From the NCBI RefSeq assembly GCF_963676475.1, contig NZ_OY781106.1, forward strand, positions 496,001 through 560,000: DNA of 64,000 nucleotides, given 5' to 3'. The translations under genes and the position numbers were made by a program. Under the pieces are notes generated by a model. That model was not told where the DNA came from. It did no database searches and worked only from the letters and a program-made list of their open reading frames with translations. This DNA is from an uncultured Celeribacter sp. GTDB lineage: Bacteria; Pseudomonadota; Alphaproteobacteria; Rhodobacterales; Rhodobacteraceae. Positions 50,447 through 61,841 of the stretch are shown piece by piece. Within the stretch, counting starts at the first letter, position 1. Each line of letters begins with the position of its first letter.

Positions 50447-52834
50447 ATGGTGCGAACTGCCCAGCCCTCGAAATTCCGCGACGCCCTTCTTCAGCATCTC
50501 ACCTATACGATGGGCAAGGACCCGGAACATGCGCAGTTCTTCGATTGGCGGATGGCGCTTTCGCACGCGATCCGCGACCGGATCGTCGACACCTGGGTGG
50601 CCTCGACGCGCAAGACCTATGAGCAAGACGGCAAGCGGGTCTATTACCTTTCGATGGAATTCCTGATCGGGCGCCTGCTCGAAGACGGGATTTTCAATCT
50701 CGACATGGTCGAAGAGGTCAAAGAAGCGCTTGAGAGCTTCGGCATGGATATGCGCACCATTCTGGACGACGAACCGGATGCGGCTTTGGGCAATGGCGGG
50801 CTTGGCCGGCTGGCCGCCTGTTTCCTCGACAGCCTGTCCACCATCGGTTGCCCGGCCATGGGCTATGGCATCCGCTATGAGAACGGGTTGTTCAAACAGA
50901 GCTTTGTCGACGGCCGTCAGGTCGAGAGCCCGGAGACCTGGTTGCAGGAGCCGCACCCGTGGGAATTCGAGCGCCCGGAAGTGCGTATCAACATCGGCTT
51001 TGGCGGCGATGTCGCCTATGAGAACGGCAAGACGATTTGGCGCCCCGCCGAGATGATTCAGGCCGAGGCCTTTGATACCCCCATCGTCGGCTGGCAGGGA
51101 CGCTGGGCCAATACGTTGCGCCTCTGGTCGGGCCGCGCGGTCGATCCCTTTGACCTCGATCTGTTCAACTCCGGCGACTTCGCCGCCGCCTCGGAACACG
51201 AAGCGCTGGCACGCACGATTTCGCGCGTGCTCTACCCCGAGGACAGCAACGAAGCCGGGAAAGAGCTGCGCCTCAAACAGGAGTATTTCTTCTCCGCTGC
51301 CTCGATCCGCGACATCCTGCGCCGTTTTGACAGCCAGCATAACGATTTGAAACTGCTGCCGAAAAAGATCGCGATCCAGCTCAACGACACGCATCCGGCA
51401 ATTGCCGGGCCTGAGCTGTTGCGCATCCTGCATGACGAGCGCGGCCTGTCCTTCGAGGAGGCGCTTGAGATCGTCCATGGCTGTATCAACTACACCAACC
51501 ATACGCTTCTGCCGGAGGCTCTGGAGCGCTGGGACGAGCGCCTGTTCGGCCGTCTTCTGCCGCGTCACATCGACATCATCAACCGCATCGACGACGCCCA
51601 TTACCGCGCCAATCCGCAGCGCACCCTGTCGTCGCGCTCCGACGGTCAGGTCAAGATGGGCGAGCTGTCCTTCATCATGGCCAACAAGGTGAACGGCGTC
51701 TCAGCGCTGCACACCGATCTGATGAAGAAAACCGTGTTCAAGGAGTTGAACGCGCTGCACCCGGAGCGCATCGTCAATGAGACCAATGGCGTGACCCCGC
51801 GCCGCTGGATGCATTCGTGCAATCCGGCTCTGTCGGGGTTGATCACCGAGACCATCGGCAACGAATGGATCGCCGACCTTGAGCAATTGAAAAAGCTCGA
51901 ACCGTCCATCGAGGACGCGGGTTGGCTCGACCGCTTCATGGGTGTGAAATCCGCCAACAAAGCTGCGCTCTGCGACTATGTGGCGGAGGCGCATGGGGTG
52001 AAACTCAACCCCGACGCCATGTTCGACATCCAGATCAAGCGGATGCACGAATACAAGCGCCAGCACCTCAACATCCTTGAAACCATCGCCCACTGGCAGG
52101 AGATCAAGGACAACCCGAACGCCGATTGGGCGCCACGGGTCAAGATTTTTGCGGGCAAGGCGGCGCAGGGCTATTACTTTGCAAAAGACATCATCCGGCT
52201 GATCAACGACGTCGCCAAACTGGTCAACTCTGATGCTGCGACGCGCGATGTGTTGCAGGTGGTGTTCCTGCCGAACTACAACGTGACGCTGGCCGAACGA
52301 CTGGTGCCTGCCGCCGATCTGTCCGAGCAAATCTCGACGGCGGGCAAGGAGGCCTCCGGCACCGGGAACATGAAATTTGCGCTGAATGGCGCGCCCACCA
52401 TCGGCACGCTCGACGGCGCCAATGTGGAAATCCGCGAACAGGTCGGCGAAGAGAATTTCTTTCTCTTCGGCATGTTGGCCGATGAGGTGATGCAACGCCG
52501 GATGATCCATGACCACGCGCAACAGGCGATCAACGCCGACCCGCGTCTGGGCCGCGCTTTGGAAGCGCTTCGTGACGGCACCTTCAGCCCCGAAGATCCG
52601 GGCCGCTACACCCATATCGCCGACAATCTGACCTGGTCGGATTACTTCCTCGTCTGCTCCGATTTCACCGACTATTGGCGCGCCCAACGGGAGGTGGACA
52701 AGGCCTATCTGGACCCCAAAGCCTGGGCCAAAATGGCGGCGCTCAATACCGCGCGCTCAGGCTGGTTCTCCTCTGATCGCACAATTCGCGGTTATATGTG
52801 CGATATTTGGGGAGCTGAAAGTCTTCTCGCGTAA
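50447..52834 (+). CDS. glgP: Glycogen phosphorylase
   Basis: PLP enzyme releasing glucose-1-phosphate from alpha-1,4-glucan ends. 795 residues; ALGNGGLGRLAACFLDS and MGYGIRYENGLFKQ at the N-half, QLNDTHPA, and the PLP Lys in EASGTGNMKFALNGAPTIG. AAGGTGAT stands 6 bp before the ATG. First of seven genes on one strand. Confidence 0.97.
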   Translation: MVRTAQPSKFRDALLQHLTYTMGKDPEHAQFFDWRMALSHAIRDRIVDTWVASTRKTYEQDGKRVYYLSMEFLIGRLLEDGIFNLDMVEEVKEALESFGMDMRTILDDEPDAALGNGGLGRLAACFLDSLSTIGCPAMGYGIRYENGLFKQSFVDGRQVESPETWLQEPHPWEFERPEVRINIGFGGDVAYENGKTIWRPAEMIQAEAFDTPIVGWQGRWANTLRLWSGRAVDPFDLDLFNSGDFAAASEHEALARTISRVLYPEDSNEAGKELRLKQEYFFSAASIRDILRRFDSQHNDLKLLPKKIAIQLNDTHPAIAGPELLRILHDERGLSFEEALEIVHGCINYTNHTLLPEALERWDERLFGRLLPRHIDIINRIDDAHYRANPQRTLSSRSDGQVKMGELSFIMANKVNGVSALHTDLMKKTVFKELNALHPERIVNETNGVTPRRWMHSCNPALSGLITETIGNEWIADLEQLKKLEPSIEDAGWLDRFMGVKSANKAALCDYVAEAHGVKLNPDAMFDIQIKRMHEYKRQHLNILETIAHWQEIKDNPNADWAPRVKIFAGKAAQGYYFAKDIIRLINDVAKLVNSDAATRDVLQVVFLPNYNVTLAERLVPAADLSEQISTAGKEASGTGNMKFALNGAPTIGTLDGANVEIREQVGEENFFLFGMLADEVMQRRMIHDHAQQAINADPRLGRALEALRDGTFSPEDPGRYTHIADNLTWSDYFLVCSDFTDYWRAQREVDKAYLDPKAWAKMAALNTARSGWFSSDRTIRGYMCDIWGAESLLA

Positions 52835-52895
52835 AATCAAAGGATTGTGCGGGGGTCCGAATCCTTTAAGCTTGCCATGAACAAAGGAATTTCGC

Positions 52896-55109
52896 ATGGC
52901 TCCGGCACAAGACCACGACTTTGCAGAAGCAAAGATTTTGTCCCAAATTTGTGAGGGACGTTTCGACGATCCCTTCGCCATTTTGGGGCCGCATAGAAAG
53001 GGCCGGGTGCGTTTCGTCACTGCCTTCGATCCGGGCGCAGACGAGATGACGGCGCTTTCCGGCGGCAAACGCTATCCGCTGGCGCCAGTGACCGGCTACG
53101 CAGGGCTGTTCCACGGCAAGGTGTCGGGCACCAAAGCTTACCTGCTCGAAGGGCGGCATGGGTCGGTGATCTGGACCGTTGAGGACGCCTATCGTTTCGG
53201 TCCGGTTTTGGGCGAGATCGACGAATACCTTCTGGGCGAGGGCACGCATCACCACATCTGGAAAGCGCTTGGCGCCCATGTGATGGAACATGAGGGCGCG
53301 GAAGGCACGCATTTCGCGGTCTGGGCGCCCAATGCGCGGCGCGTCTCTTTGGTGGGCGATTTCAACGCCTGGGACGGGCGTCGTCACGTCATGCGCCGTC
53401 GCGGTGCCACGGGTGTGTGGGAGATTTTCATGCCCGGCGTGGCCGAGGGCACGGCCTATAAATTTGAGGTGATCGGCGCTTACGGCGAGGTGCATCTCAA
53501 GGCCGACCCCGTGGGGTTCGGTAGCCAGCACCCGCCGGAAACGGCCTCTGTGGTGCGCGACATCAAGGGGTACGGCTGGTCCGATGACACTTGGCTTGAA
53601 ACCCGCCAATCGGTGCAGAGCCGCGACAAACCGATCTCGATCTACGAGGTGCAGCTTGGCTCGTGGAAGCACAAGGAAAACGCTTACGGCGGCGCGCGCC
53701 CGATCTCTTACAAAGAGGCGGCGGTCGAGCTGGTGGGCTACGCCAAAGACATGGGCTTCACCCATATCGAGCTGATGCCGATCTCGGAATATCCCTTCGA
53801 TGGCTCCTGGGGCTATCAGCCGGTGGGGCTTTTTGCGCCCACCGTGCGCTTCGGTCCGCCGCATGAGTTCCGCGATCTGGTGAACGCGGCGCATGAGGCG
53901 GGGCTTGGCATCCTGATCGACTGGGTGCCGGGGCATTTCCCGACGGACAGCCACGGCTTGGGGCAATTCGACGGCACCGCGCTTTATGAACATGCCGATC
54001 CGCGCGAGGGGTTCCATCAGGATTGGAACACGCTGATCTACAATTACGGCCGTTTGGAAGTGGCCAATTTCCTGACCTCCAACGCACTCTATTGGTTCGA
54101 GGAATATCACATCGACGGGCTGCGCGTGGATGCGGTCGCCTCGATGATCTACCGCGATTATTCGCGCGAAGAGGGCCAGTGGATCCCGAACGCCCAGGGC
54201 GGGCGCGAGAATTTCGAAGCCATCTCGATGCTGCAAACCATGAATACGCTCACCTATGGCGAGGTGCCGGGGATCATGACCGTGGCCGAGGAAAGCACGG
54301 CCTATGCAGGTGTGTCTGCGCCGGTGGACACGGGCGGGCTTGGGTTCGGGTTCAAGTGGAACATGGGCTGGATGAACGACACGCTGGACTACATGTCCCG
54401 CGCGCCGGTGCATCGCAAATACCATCACCACCAGATGACATTTGGCCTGCATTACGCCTTTTCCGAGAATTTCATCCTGCCGATCAGCCACGACGAAGTG
54501 GTCCACGGCAAGAAATCCATGCTCTCGAAAATGCCGGGGGAGGAATGGGAGAAATTCGCCAACCTGCGCGCCTATTACGGCTTCATGTGGGCGCATCCGG
54601 GCAAGAAGCTTTTGTTCATGGGGCAGGAATTCGCCCAATGGCAGGAGTGGAACCATGAGGCGGAGATCGACTGGGCCTGTTTGGGCTATCATATGCACGA
54701 AGGCGTCCAAAGCCTCGTGCGCGATCTGAACCATCTCTATAAGGGCACGCCCGCGCTTTATGCGAAAGACTGCGAAGGCGACGGGTTCCAGTGGATTGAG
54801 GCCAACGATGCCGAGGCCTCGATTTACGCCTGGGTCCGGCGCGGCAGGCCGGGCGACCCTGAGGTCGTCGTGGTCTGCAATTTCACGCCGGTGGAGCGGA
54901 TGGCCTACCAACTCGGTTTCCCCTCGGAAGGTCGCTGGCAGGAGGCGCTGAACACCGATGCGCAGAGCTACGGCGGCGGCGGGCGCGGCAATATGGGCGG
55001 CGTCACCGCGACGCGCCTTGAGGACCAAGACTGGCAGGGCCAACCCGCCGCGGCCACGATTTGCGTGCCGCCGCTGTCGACATTGATTTTTATTAAGGAA
55101 GGGGCGTGA
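52896..55109 (+). CDS. glgB: 1,4-alpha-glucan branching enzyme
   Basis: GH13 enzyme that introduces alpha-1,6 branches. 737 residues: an N-terminal CBM48 domain (GTHFAVWAPNARRVSLVGDF), then the (beta/alpha)8 barrel with WVPGHFP, the nucleophile Asp in DGLRVDAVASM, the acid Glu in TVAEEST and ISHDEVVHG. C-terminal beta domain complete. 61 bp after glgP. Confidence 0.97.
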   Translation: MAPAQDHDFAEAKILSQICEGRFDDPFAILGPHRKGRVRFVTAFDPGADEMTALSGGKRYPLAPVTGYAGLFHGKVSGTKAYLLEGRHGSVIWTVEDAYRFGPVLGEIDEYLLGEGTHHHIWKALGAHVMEHEGAEGTHFAVWAPNARRVSLVGDFNAWDGRRHVMRRRGATGVWEIFMPGVAEGTAYKFEVIGAYGEVHLKADPVGFGSQHPPETASVVRDIKGYGWSDDTWLETRQSVQSRDKPISIYEVQLGSWKHKENAYGGARPISYKEAAVELVGYAKDMGFTHIELMPISEYPFDGSWGYQPVGLFAPTVRFGPPHEFRDLVNAAHEAGLGILIDWVPGHFPTDSHGLGQFDGTALYEHADPREGFHQDWNTLIYNYGRLEVANFLTSNALYWFEEYHIDGLRVDAVASMIYRDYSREEGQWIPNAQGGRENFEAISMLQTMNTLTYGEVPGIMTVAEESTAYAGVSAPVDTGGLGFGFKWNMGWMNDTLDYMSRAPVHRKYHHHQMTFGLHYAFSENFILPISHDEVVHGKKSMLSKMPGEEWEKFANLRAYYGFMWAHPGKKLLFMGQEFAQWQEWNHEAEIDWACLGYHMHEGVQSLVRDLNHLYKGTPALYAKDCEGDGFQWIEANDAEASIYAWVRRGRPGDPEVVVVCNFTPVERMAYQLGFPSEGRWQEALNTDAQSYGGGGRGNMGGVTATRLEDQDWQGQPAAATICVPPLSTLIFIKEGA

Positions 55110-55140
55110 CCCCAAAAGGGGCACGTGAGAGGATAAACAG

Positions 55141-56399
<1,259 letters not shown>

Positions 56400-56400
<1 letters not shown>

Positions 56401-57845
56401 TGGCGACCGAAGCGATGATCCGCGTTCTCTCTGTGACGTCCGAATGTGTGCCGCTGGTGAAAACCGGCGGCTTGGCCGATGTGGCGGGGGCTTTGCCCGG
56501 CGCTTTGGCGCCTCTGGGCGTCGAGATGCGCACGCTTTTGCCGGGCTACCGCGCCGTTTTGGAGGCGCAGCCCGAGGCCGAAACCGTCTTCGAGGTCTGG
56601 GACCTCTTCGGCGGTTTTGCCCGCATCCGACGCGGCACGCTCGGCGATCAGGTGCTCTACATCTTGGATGCGCCGCACCTTTATGACCGTGACGGCTCGC
56701 TTTACATTGGTCCCGATGGGCACGACTGGGGCGACAATGCGCAACGCTTTGCCGCTCTCTCTCTGGCCGCCGCGATGATCGCTGCGCATGGCATCGAAGA
56801 CTGGGTCCCACAGGCGATCCATATGCACGATTGGCAGGCGGGTCTGACGCCGATTTACCTGCGCGAGCTGGGTGCCGCCGAGCGCGTCAAGACGCTGATG
56901 ACCATCCACAATGTCGCCTTTCAGGGCTGTTTCGGCGCCGATATGATCGGCACGCTGGGCCTGCCGCCGCAGGGGTTCACCGAGGGCGGCTATGAATATT
57001 GGGGCCAAATCTCGACGCTCAAAGCCGGGATCATGACCTCGACCAAGGTGACGACCGTCTCGCCGACCTATGCGCGCGAGCTGATGGATGGGGCGTTCGG
57101 TCTGGGGATGGAGGGGGTTCTGGCCTCTCGTGGCGCGGATTTTTCTGGCATTCTCAACGGGATCGACCTCGATCTTTGGAAGCCCTCCTACAAATCACCC
57201 AAGGGCAAGGACAAACACAAGGCGGCGCTGCGCGAGGAATTGCACCTGCCTGAAAGCGATGGTCCGCTGTGTGTCGTGATTTCGCGGCTCACGGGGCAAA
57301 AGGGCTTTGATCTCTTGCTCGATGCGCTGCCGACGCTGTTGGAACAGGGCGGCCAATTGGCGCTTTTGGGCTCGGGCGAGCCGCATTTCGAGGCGGCGTT
57401 TCGCAATGCCGCAGAGAAATATCCGGGCGTTGCCGTGCGCATCGGCTATGACGAAGCCTTCGCGCGGCGTCTCATCGAGGGGGGCGATGCGATCCTCGTG
57501 CCCTCGCGCTTTGAACCCTGTGGTCTGACCCAGCTTTACGGGTTACGGTTCGGCACCATCCCCGTCGTGACACTCACCGGCGGTCTGGCCGACACGGTGA
57601 TCAACGCCAATCCCGCCGCGCTCTCGTCGGGCGTGGCGACTGGTTTGCAAGTCTATCCGCTGACCAAAGAGGCGCTTTCGATGGGGCTGACCCGGCTTTG
57701 CGATCTCTACCGCGACACAGACGTCTGGCCGCAGATGATGAGAAACGCCATGGCGCAACCGGTCGGTTGGGACACCTCGGCCAAGGCCTATGCGGCGCTG
57801 TTCAAACAGATGGTTGAAAGCGATAGCGAGGGCGCCCGCACATGA
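56400..57845 (+). CDS. glgA: Glycogen synthase (ADP-glucose type)
   Basis: GT5 enzyme that extends alpha-1,4-glucan from ADP-glucose. 481 residues; KTGGLADVAGALPGAL binds ADP-glucose, plus IHMHDWQAGLTP, TIHNVAFQG, and the C-terminal SRFEPCGLTQLYGLRFG. Start at 56400, the glgC stop (TAATG), so translationally coupled. Confidence 0.97.
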
Positions 57846-59932
57846 GTTCCTTGACGATCCTCGGCGGCCATGCCGCGCCTTTGGGCGCGACGTTTGACGG
57901 CGAGGGCGTCAATTTTGCGGTCTTCTCCGAACATGCGCACCGTATCACGCTCTGTCTGTTTTCGCCCGACGGGCGGGTGGAAACCCACCGGCTCGACCTG
58001 CCGGAACGCGATGGCGATGTCTGGCACGGCTATGTGCCGGGGCTGCGACCCGGTCAGATGTACGGGCTGCGCGCCGACGGGCCCTATGCGCCCTATGAGG
58101 GGCATCGGTTCAATTACAACAAGCTTTTGCTCGATCCCTATGCCAAACGGCTGACCCGACATCTCGACTGGCACGATGCGGTGATGGGCTACAAGGTCGG
58201 GGACAAAGAGGTCGATCTGTCCTTCGACAAACGCGATTCCGCGCGTTACATGCCGCGTTGTGTGGTCGAAGATGTGCTTTTTGCCTGGGGACGGGACAAG
58301 GCGCCGCGCACGCCGACCTCGAAATCGGTGATCTACGAGGCCCATGTCAAAGGCCTGACTCAGCTCCACCCCGATGTGCAGCACAAGGGCAAATTCCTGG
58401 GCCTCGCCTCGGACGCCATCCTCGATCATCTGGTGAAACTCGGGGTTACTGCGATTGAATTGCTTCCCGCGCAGGCCTTTCTCAATGACCGCTTTTTGGT
58501 CGAAAAAGGACTGGTGAATTACTGGGGCTATCAGACGCTTGGCTTCTTCGCCCCCGATCCGCGCTACCTCGCGCATGACCAGATCGCCGAGTTCCAACAC
58601 ATGGTCGCACGGCTGCATTCAGCGGGCATCGAAGTGATCATGGATGTGGTCTACAACCACACCGGCGAGGGCAACGAATTGGGCCCGACGCTGTCGTTTC
58701 GCGGCCTCGACAATCGAAGCTATTACCGCCTCGCCGACAATCCGCGCTACTACATCAACGACACCGGCACCGGGAACACGCTCAACATCGACCACCCGAT
58801 GGTGCTGCGCATGGTGTTGGACAGCCTGCGATATTGGGTCGAGGAGATGCATGTCGATGGCTTCCGTTTCGATCTTTGCACCACTTTGGGTCGCACGCCG
58901 ACCGGCTTTGACCGGGGCGCCAGTTTTTTCGACGCGATCCGTCAGGACCCGGTGCTGACCCGCGTCAAACTCATCGCCGAACCGTGGGACATCGGCCCCG
59001 GTGGCTATCGCGTCGGGGGCTTCCCGCCGCCATTTCTGGAATGGAACGACAAGTTTCGTGACGGCATCCGGCGGTTCTGGCGTGGGGACGCGGGGCACGT
59101 TGCGGTGCTGGCCGACCGGATCACCGGCTCTGCGCTGCAATTCGACCATTCGGGGCGGCCCGCCACGACGTCTGTCAATTTCGTCACCGCGCATGACGGG
59201 TTCACGTTGATGGATGTGGTCAGCTACACCCAGAAACACAATGAGGCCAATGGCGAGGGCAACCGCGACGGCCATGGCGACAACGCCTCCGACAATATGG
59301 GCACCGAAGGCCCGACCGACGATCCCGCGATCCTGGCGGCCCGCGCGCAACGGCGGCGTAACCTCTTGGCGACCGTGATGTTTTCCCAAGGCACGCCGAT
59401 GCTTTTGGCCGGAGACGAGTTGGGCAACAGCCAAAAGGGCAACAACAACGCCTATTGTCAGGACAATGAAATCGGCTGGATCGACTGGTCGCAATCCGAT
59501 CCCGCGTTTCTCGATTTCGTCCGGCGTCTGATCGCCTTTCGCCGCGAACACCCGATCCTGCGCCAGAAACGGTTCCTGCATGCCCGCGAACGTATCGTCG
59601 ATGGCATCGAGGATCTGTTCTGGTGGCGGGCCAACGGCGCGCCGATGACGGATGCGGATTGGGCCTGGTCCGATCTCAAAACGCTTTGCGTCGAAATGCG
59701 GATCGCCTCAGGCACGCCGGCCTATGCGCAGCGCGAAGAGGCCCTGTTCCTGATTTTCAACCGTGGCCCTGCGGTGCCCGTCCATCTTCCTGCCTGCCCG
59801 GATGGGCGGCGCTGGCGGCTTTGGATCGACACGGCGCACCCGGAGATTGACGGCGAAGTGGTCGACGCACCGATGATCCAGGCCGCCTGCGAGAGCACAT
59901 TGGTTCTGGAACTGGAGGCCTATAATGACTGA
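57842..59932 (+). CDS. glgX: Glycogen debranching enzyme
   Basis: Isoamylase-type GH13 that cuts alpha-1,6 linkages in phosphorylase-limited glycogen. 696 residues: CBM48 (GVNFAVFSEHAHRITLCLF), barrel with VIMDVVYNHTGEGNE, nucleophile Asp in DGFRFDLCTTLGR, Glu in LIAEPWDIGPGGY and TAHDGFTL. Overlaps glgA by ATGA. Confidence 0.96.
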   Translation: MSSLTILGGHAAPLGATFDGEGVNFAVFSEHAHRITLCLFSPDGRVETHRLDLPERDGDVWHGYVPGLRPGQMYGLRADGPYAPYEGHRFNYNKLLLDPYAKRLTRHLDWHDAVMGYKVGDKEVDLSFDKRDSARYMPRCVVEDVLFAWGRDKAPRTPTSKSVIYEAHVKGLTQLHPDVQHKGKFLGLASDAILDHLVKLGVTAIELLPAQAFLNDRFLVEKGLVNYWGYQTLGFFAPDPRYLAHDQIAEFQHMVARLHSAGIEVIMDVVYNHTGEGNELGPTLSFRGLDNRSYYRLADNPRYYINDTGTGNTLNIDHPMVLRMVLDSLRYWVEEMHVDGFRFDLCTTLGRTPTGFDRGASFFDAIRQDPVLTRVKLIAEPWDIGPGGYRVGGFPPPFLEWNDKFRDGIRRFWRGDAGHVAVLADRITGSALQFDHSGRPATTSVNFVTAHDGFTLMDVVSYTQKHNEANGEGNRDGHGDNASDNMGTEGPTDDPAILAARAQRRRNLLATVMFSQGTPMLLAGDELGNSQKGNNNAYCQDNEIGWIDWSQSDPAFLDFVRRLIAFRREHPILRQKRFLHARERIVDGIEDLFWWRANGAPMTDADWAWSDLKTLCVEMRIASGTPAYAQREEALFLIFNRGPAVPVHLPACPDGRRWRLWIDTAHPEIDGEVVDAPMIQAACESTLVLELEAYND

Positions 59933-61814
59933 TTTGCGCCTCGAACTGGCCTATGCCCGTGGCATTCACGCCAATTATTATGACCAGATGGGCACCTACC
60001 ACGAGACCTCCGTCGAGACCGCCGTGGCGCTTTTGGCCGCTCTCGGGATCAAGGCCGACACGGAGGCCGAGGCCCGCGCGCATCTCGACGCGGGCGATGC
60101 CTGGCTGCCGTGGGACATCGTGTTCGAGGCGGGGATCAAGCCTTGGGTCGACATTGGCGAGGCCACTTGGCGTCTGACTTTTGAGGACGGCACAAAGACC
60201 GAAGGGCGGGGCGTCGGAAGCCTGCCTGTTGTGCCCTTGGGCATCCATCACCTCGTGGCCGATCTGCCGCATGGCGCCCAGCGGATCACGCTTTTGGCGG
60301 CGCCTTCGACCATCCCCTTGCCGGAGCGCGCATGGGGCATGACCGTGCCGCTTTATGCGCTTTCCCCCGAGGGCATCGGCTCTTACGACGACCTTCTGCC
60401 CTTGGTGCAGAGGCTGGGCGAAAGAGGCGGCAGTTTTCTGGGCATGAACCCGGTGCATGCGGGATTTCCCGCCGATCCCGGCCTGTTCAGCCCCTATACG
60501 CCGTCGCATCGTCGTCGGCTCAATGTGCTGCATCTCAAGACCTCGGGTGGGGCCTCGGACCGGCTTGTGGATTATGAAAACGACGGCCCGGCGCGGCTTC
60601 AAGCGCTGCGCGAGGCGTTTGAAAAGGACAAGACGTCCAAAGCGTTCACGGCCTATCTTGAGGCCGAGGGGCGCTCGCTCGAAACCTTCGCCCTGCATCA
60701 GGCGCTGTCGGATCGCTTTGGGCCGTTCTGGTCGGGTTGGCCGGAGGCCTATCAGGACCCGGAAAGCCCGGAGTGCACCGCTGCGCGTGCCGAGTTGAAA
60801 GCCGAGATCGGGTTTCACAGCTGGCTGCAATGGCGGGCCGAGGCGGCTCTGACGGAGGCGCAGGCGCAGGCCAAAGCGGCGGGCATGACGCATGGGCTTT
60901 ACGTCGATCTGGCGGTCGGCACCCATCCGCATGGCGCCGAGACATGGGAAGATCGCGACAGCTTTGCCTTTGGGGCATCCTTGGGTGCGCCGCCAGATGC
61001 CTTCTCATCCGAGGGTCAGAACTGGGGCCTCGCACCGTTCAATCCGATCACGCTTCGCGACAAGGCCTATGCGCCTTTGGCGGAAACTTTTGCGCGCCAG
61101 CTTCGCGTCTCCGGCATGCTGCGGGTTGATCACATCCTTGGCTTCGAGCGCACCTTTTGGGTGCCGCAAAACGCGCCCGGCTCCTATGTCACCATGCCGC
61201 GGGATTCCATGCTCGCGGTCGCCCGGATCGAAGCGGCGCGCGGCAATGGTGGCGCGGGCGGGATCATCATCGGTGAGGATTTGGGCAATATCCCTGACGG
61301 GCTGCGCGATGCGCTGGCAGGGTCGGGGGTCTTGGGCTGTCGCGTGGCGATGTTCGAGCGCTGGCAATGGGATGACCCGGAGTTTAAACCGGCGCAGGAT
61401 TATGACGAGGCGGCGATCGCGTCGTTTTCGACCCATGACCTGCCGACCTGGATGGGCTGGCGCCAAGGGGCCGACATCACGGCGCGGGCCCGCATCGGCA
61501 GTCTCGACAATGCCCAGACCTCGAAAGATCAGGGCCACCGCGCCCGCGAGGTCGAGGCGTTTGATCGGCTTTTGCCCGAGGTGGAGCTGAGCACCGGGCA
61601 GGATGCGCTGCATGGCTTTCTGGCCCGGACGCCCTCGCGACTTGTCGCGGTGCAAGCCGAAGTGATTCTTGATATGGTGGACCAACAGAACCTGCCGGGG
61701 ACCACCAGTGAATACCCGAACTGGCGGCTCAGGCTGCCGGGCGGCGCCAAGGCGCTGGCCAAACATAAGAAACTGGACCGTGTGGCCGAGATCATGCGCC
61801 AGAACGACCGATAA
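59925..61814 (+). CDS. malQ: 4-alpha-glucanotransferase
   Basis: Amylomaltase (GH77) that rearranges maltodextrins left by phosphorylase and debrancher. 629 residues; GMLRVDHILGFERTFW holds the nucleophile Asp, GEDLGNIPDGLRD the acid Glu and FSTHDLPTWMGW the last Asp. The N-terminal extra region is of the type in proteobacterial MalQ. Overlaps glgX by 8 bp. Confidence 0.94.
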   Translation: MTDLRLELAYARGIHANYYDQMGTYHETSVETAVALLAALGIKADTEAEARAHLDAGDAWLPWDIVFEAGIKPWVDIGEATWRLTFEDGTKTEGRGVGSLPVVPLGIHHLVADLPHGAQRITLLAAPSTIPLPERAWGMTVPLYALSPEGIGSYDDLLPLVQRLGERGGSFLGMNPVHAGFPADPGLFSPYTPSHRRRLNVLHLKTSGGASDRLVDYENDGPARLQALREAFEKDKTSKAFTAYLEAEGRSLETFALHQALSDRFGPFWSGWPEAYQDPESPECTAARAELKAEIGFHSWLQWRAEAALTEAQAQAKAAGMTHGLYVDLAVGTHPHGAETWEDRDSFAFGASLGAPPDAFSSEGQNWGLAPFNPITLRDKAYAPLAETFARQLRVSGMLRVDHILGFERTFWVPQNAPGSYVTMPRDSMLAVARIEAARGNGGAGGIIIGEDLGNIPDGLRDALAGSGVLGCRVAMFERWQWDDPEFKPAQDYDEAAIASFSTHDLPTWMGWRQGADITARARIGSLDNAQTSKDQGHRAREVEAFDRLLPEVELSTGQDALHGFLARTPSRLVAVQAEVILDMVDQQNLPGTTSEYPNWRLRLPGGAKALAKHKKLDRVAEIMRQNDR

Positions 61815-61841
61815 AAAGACCGAAGAGAGGAACAACACGCC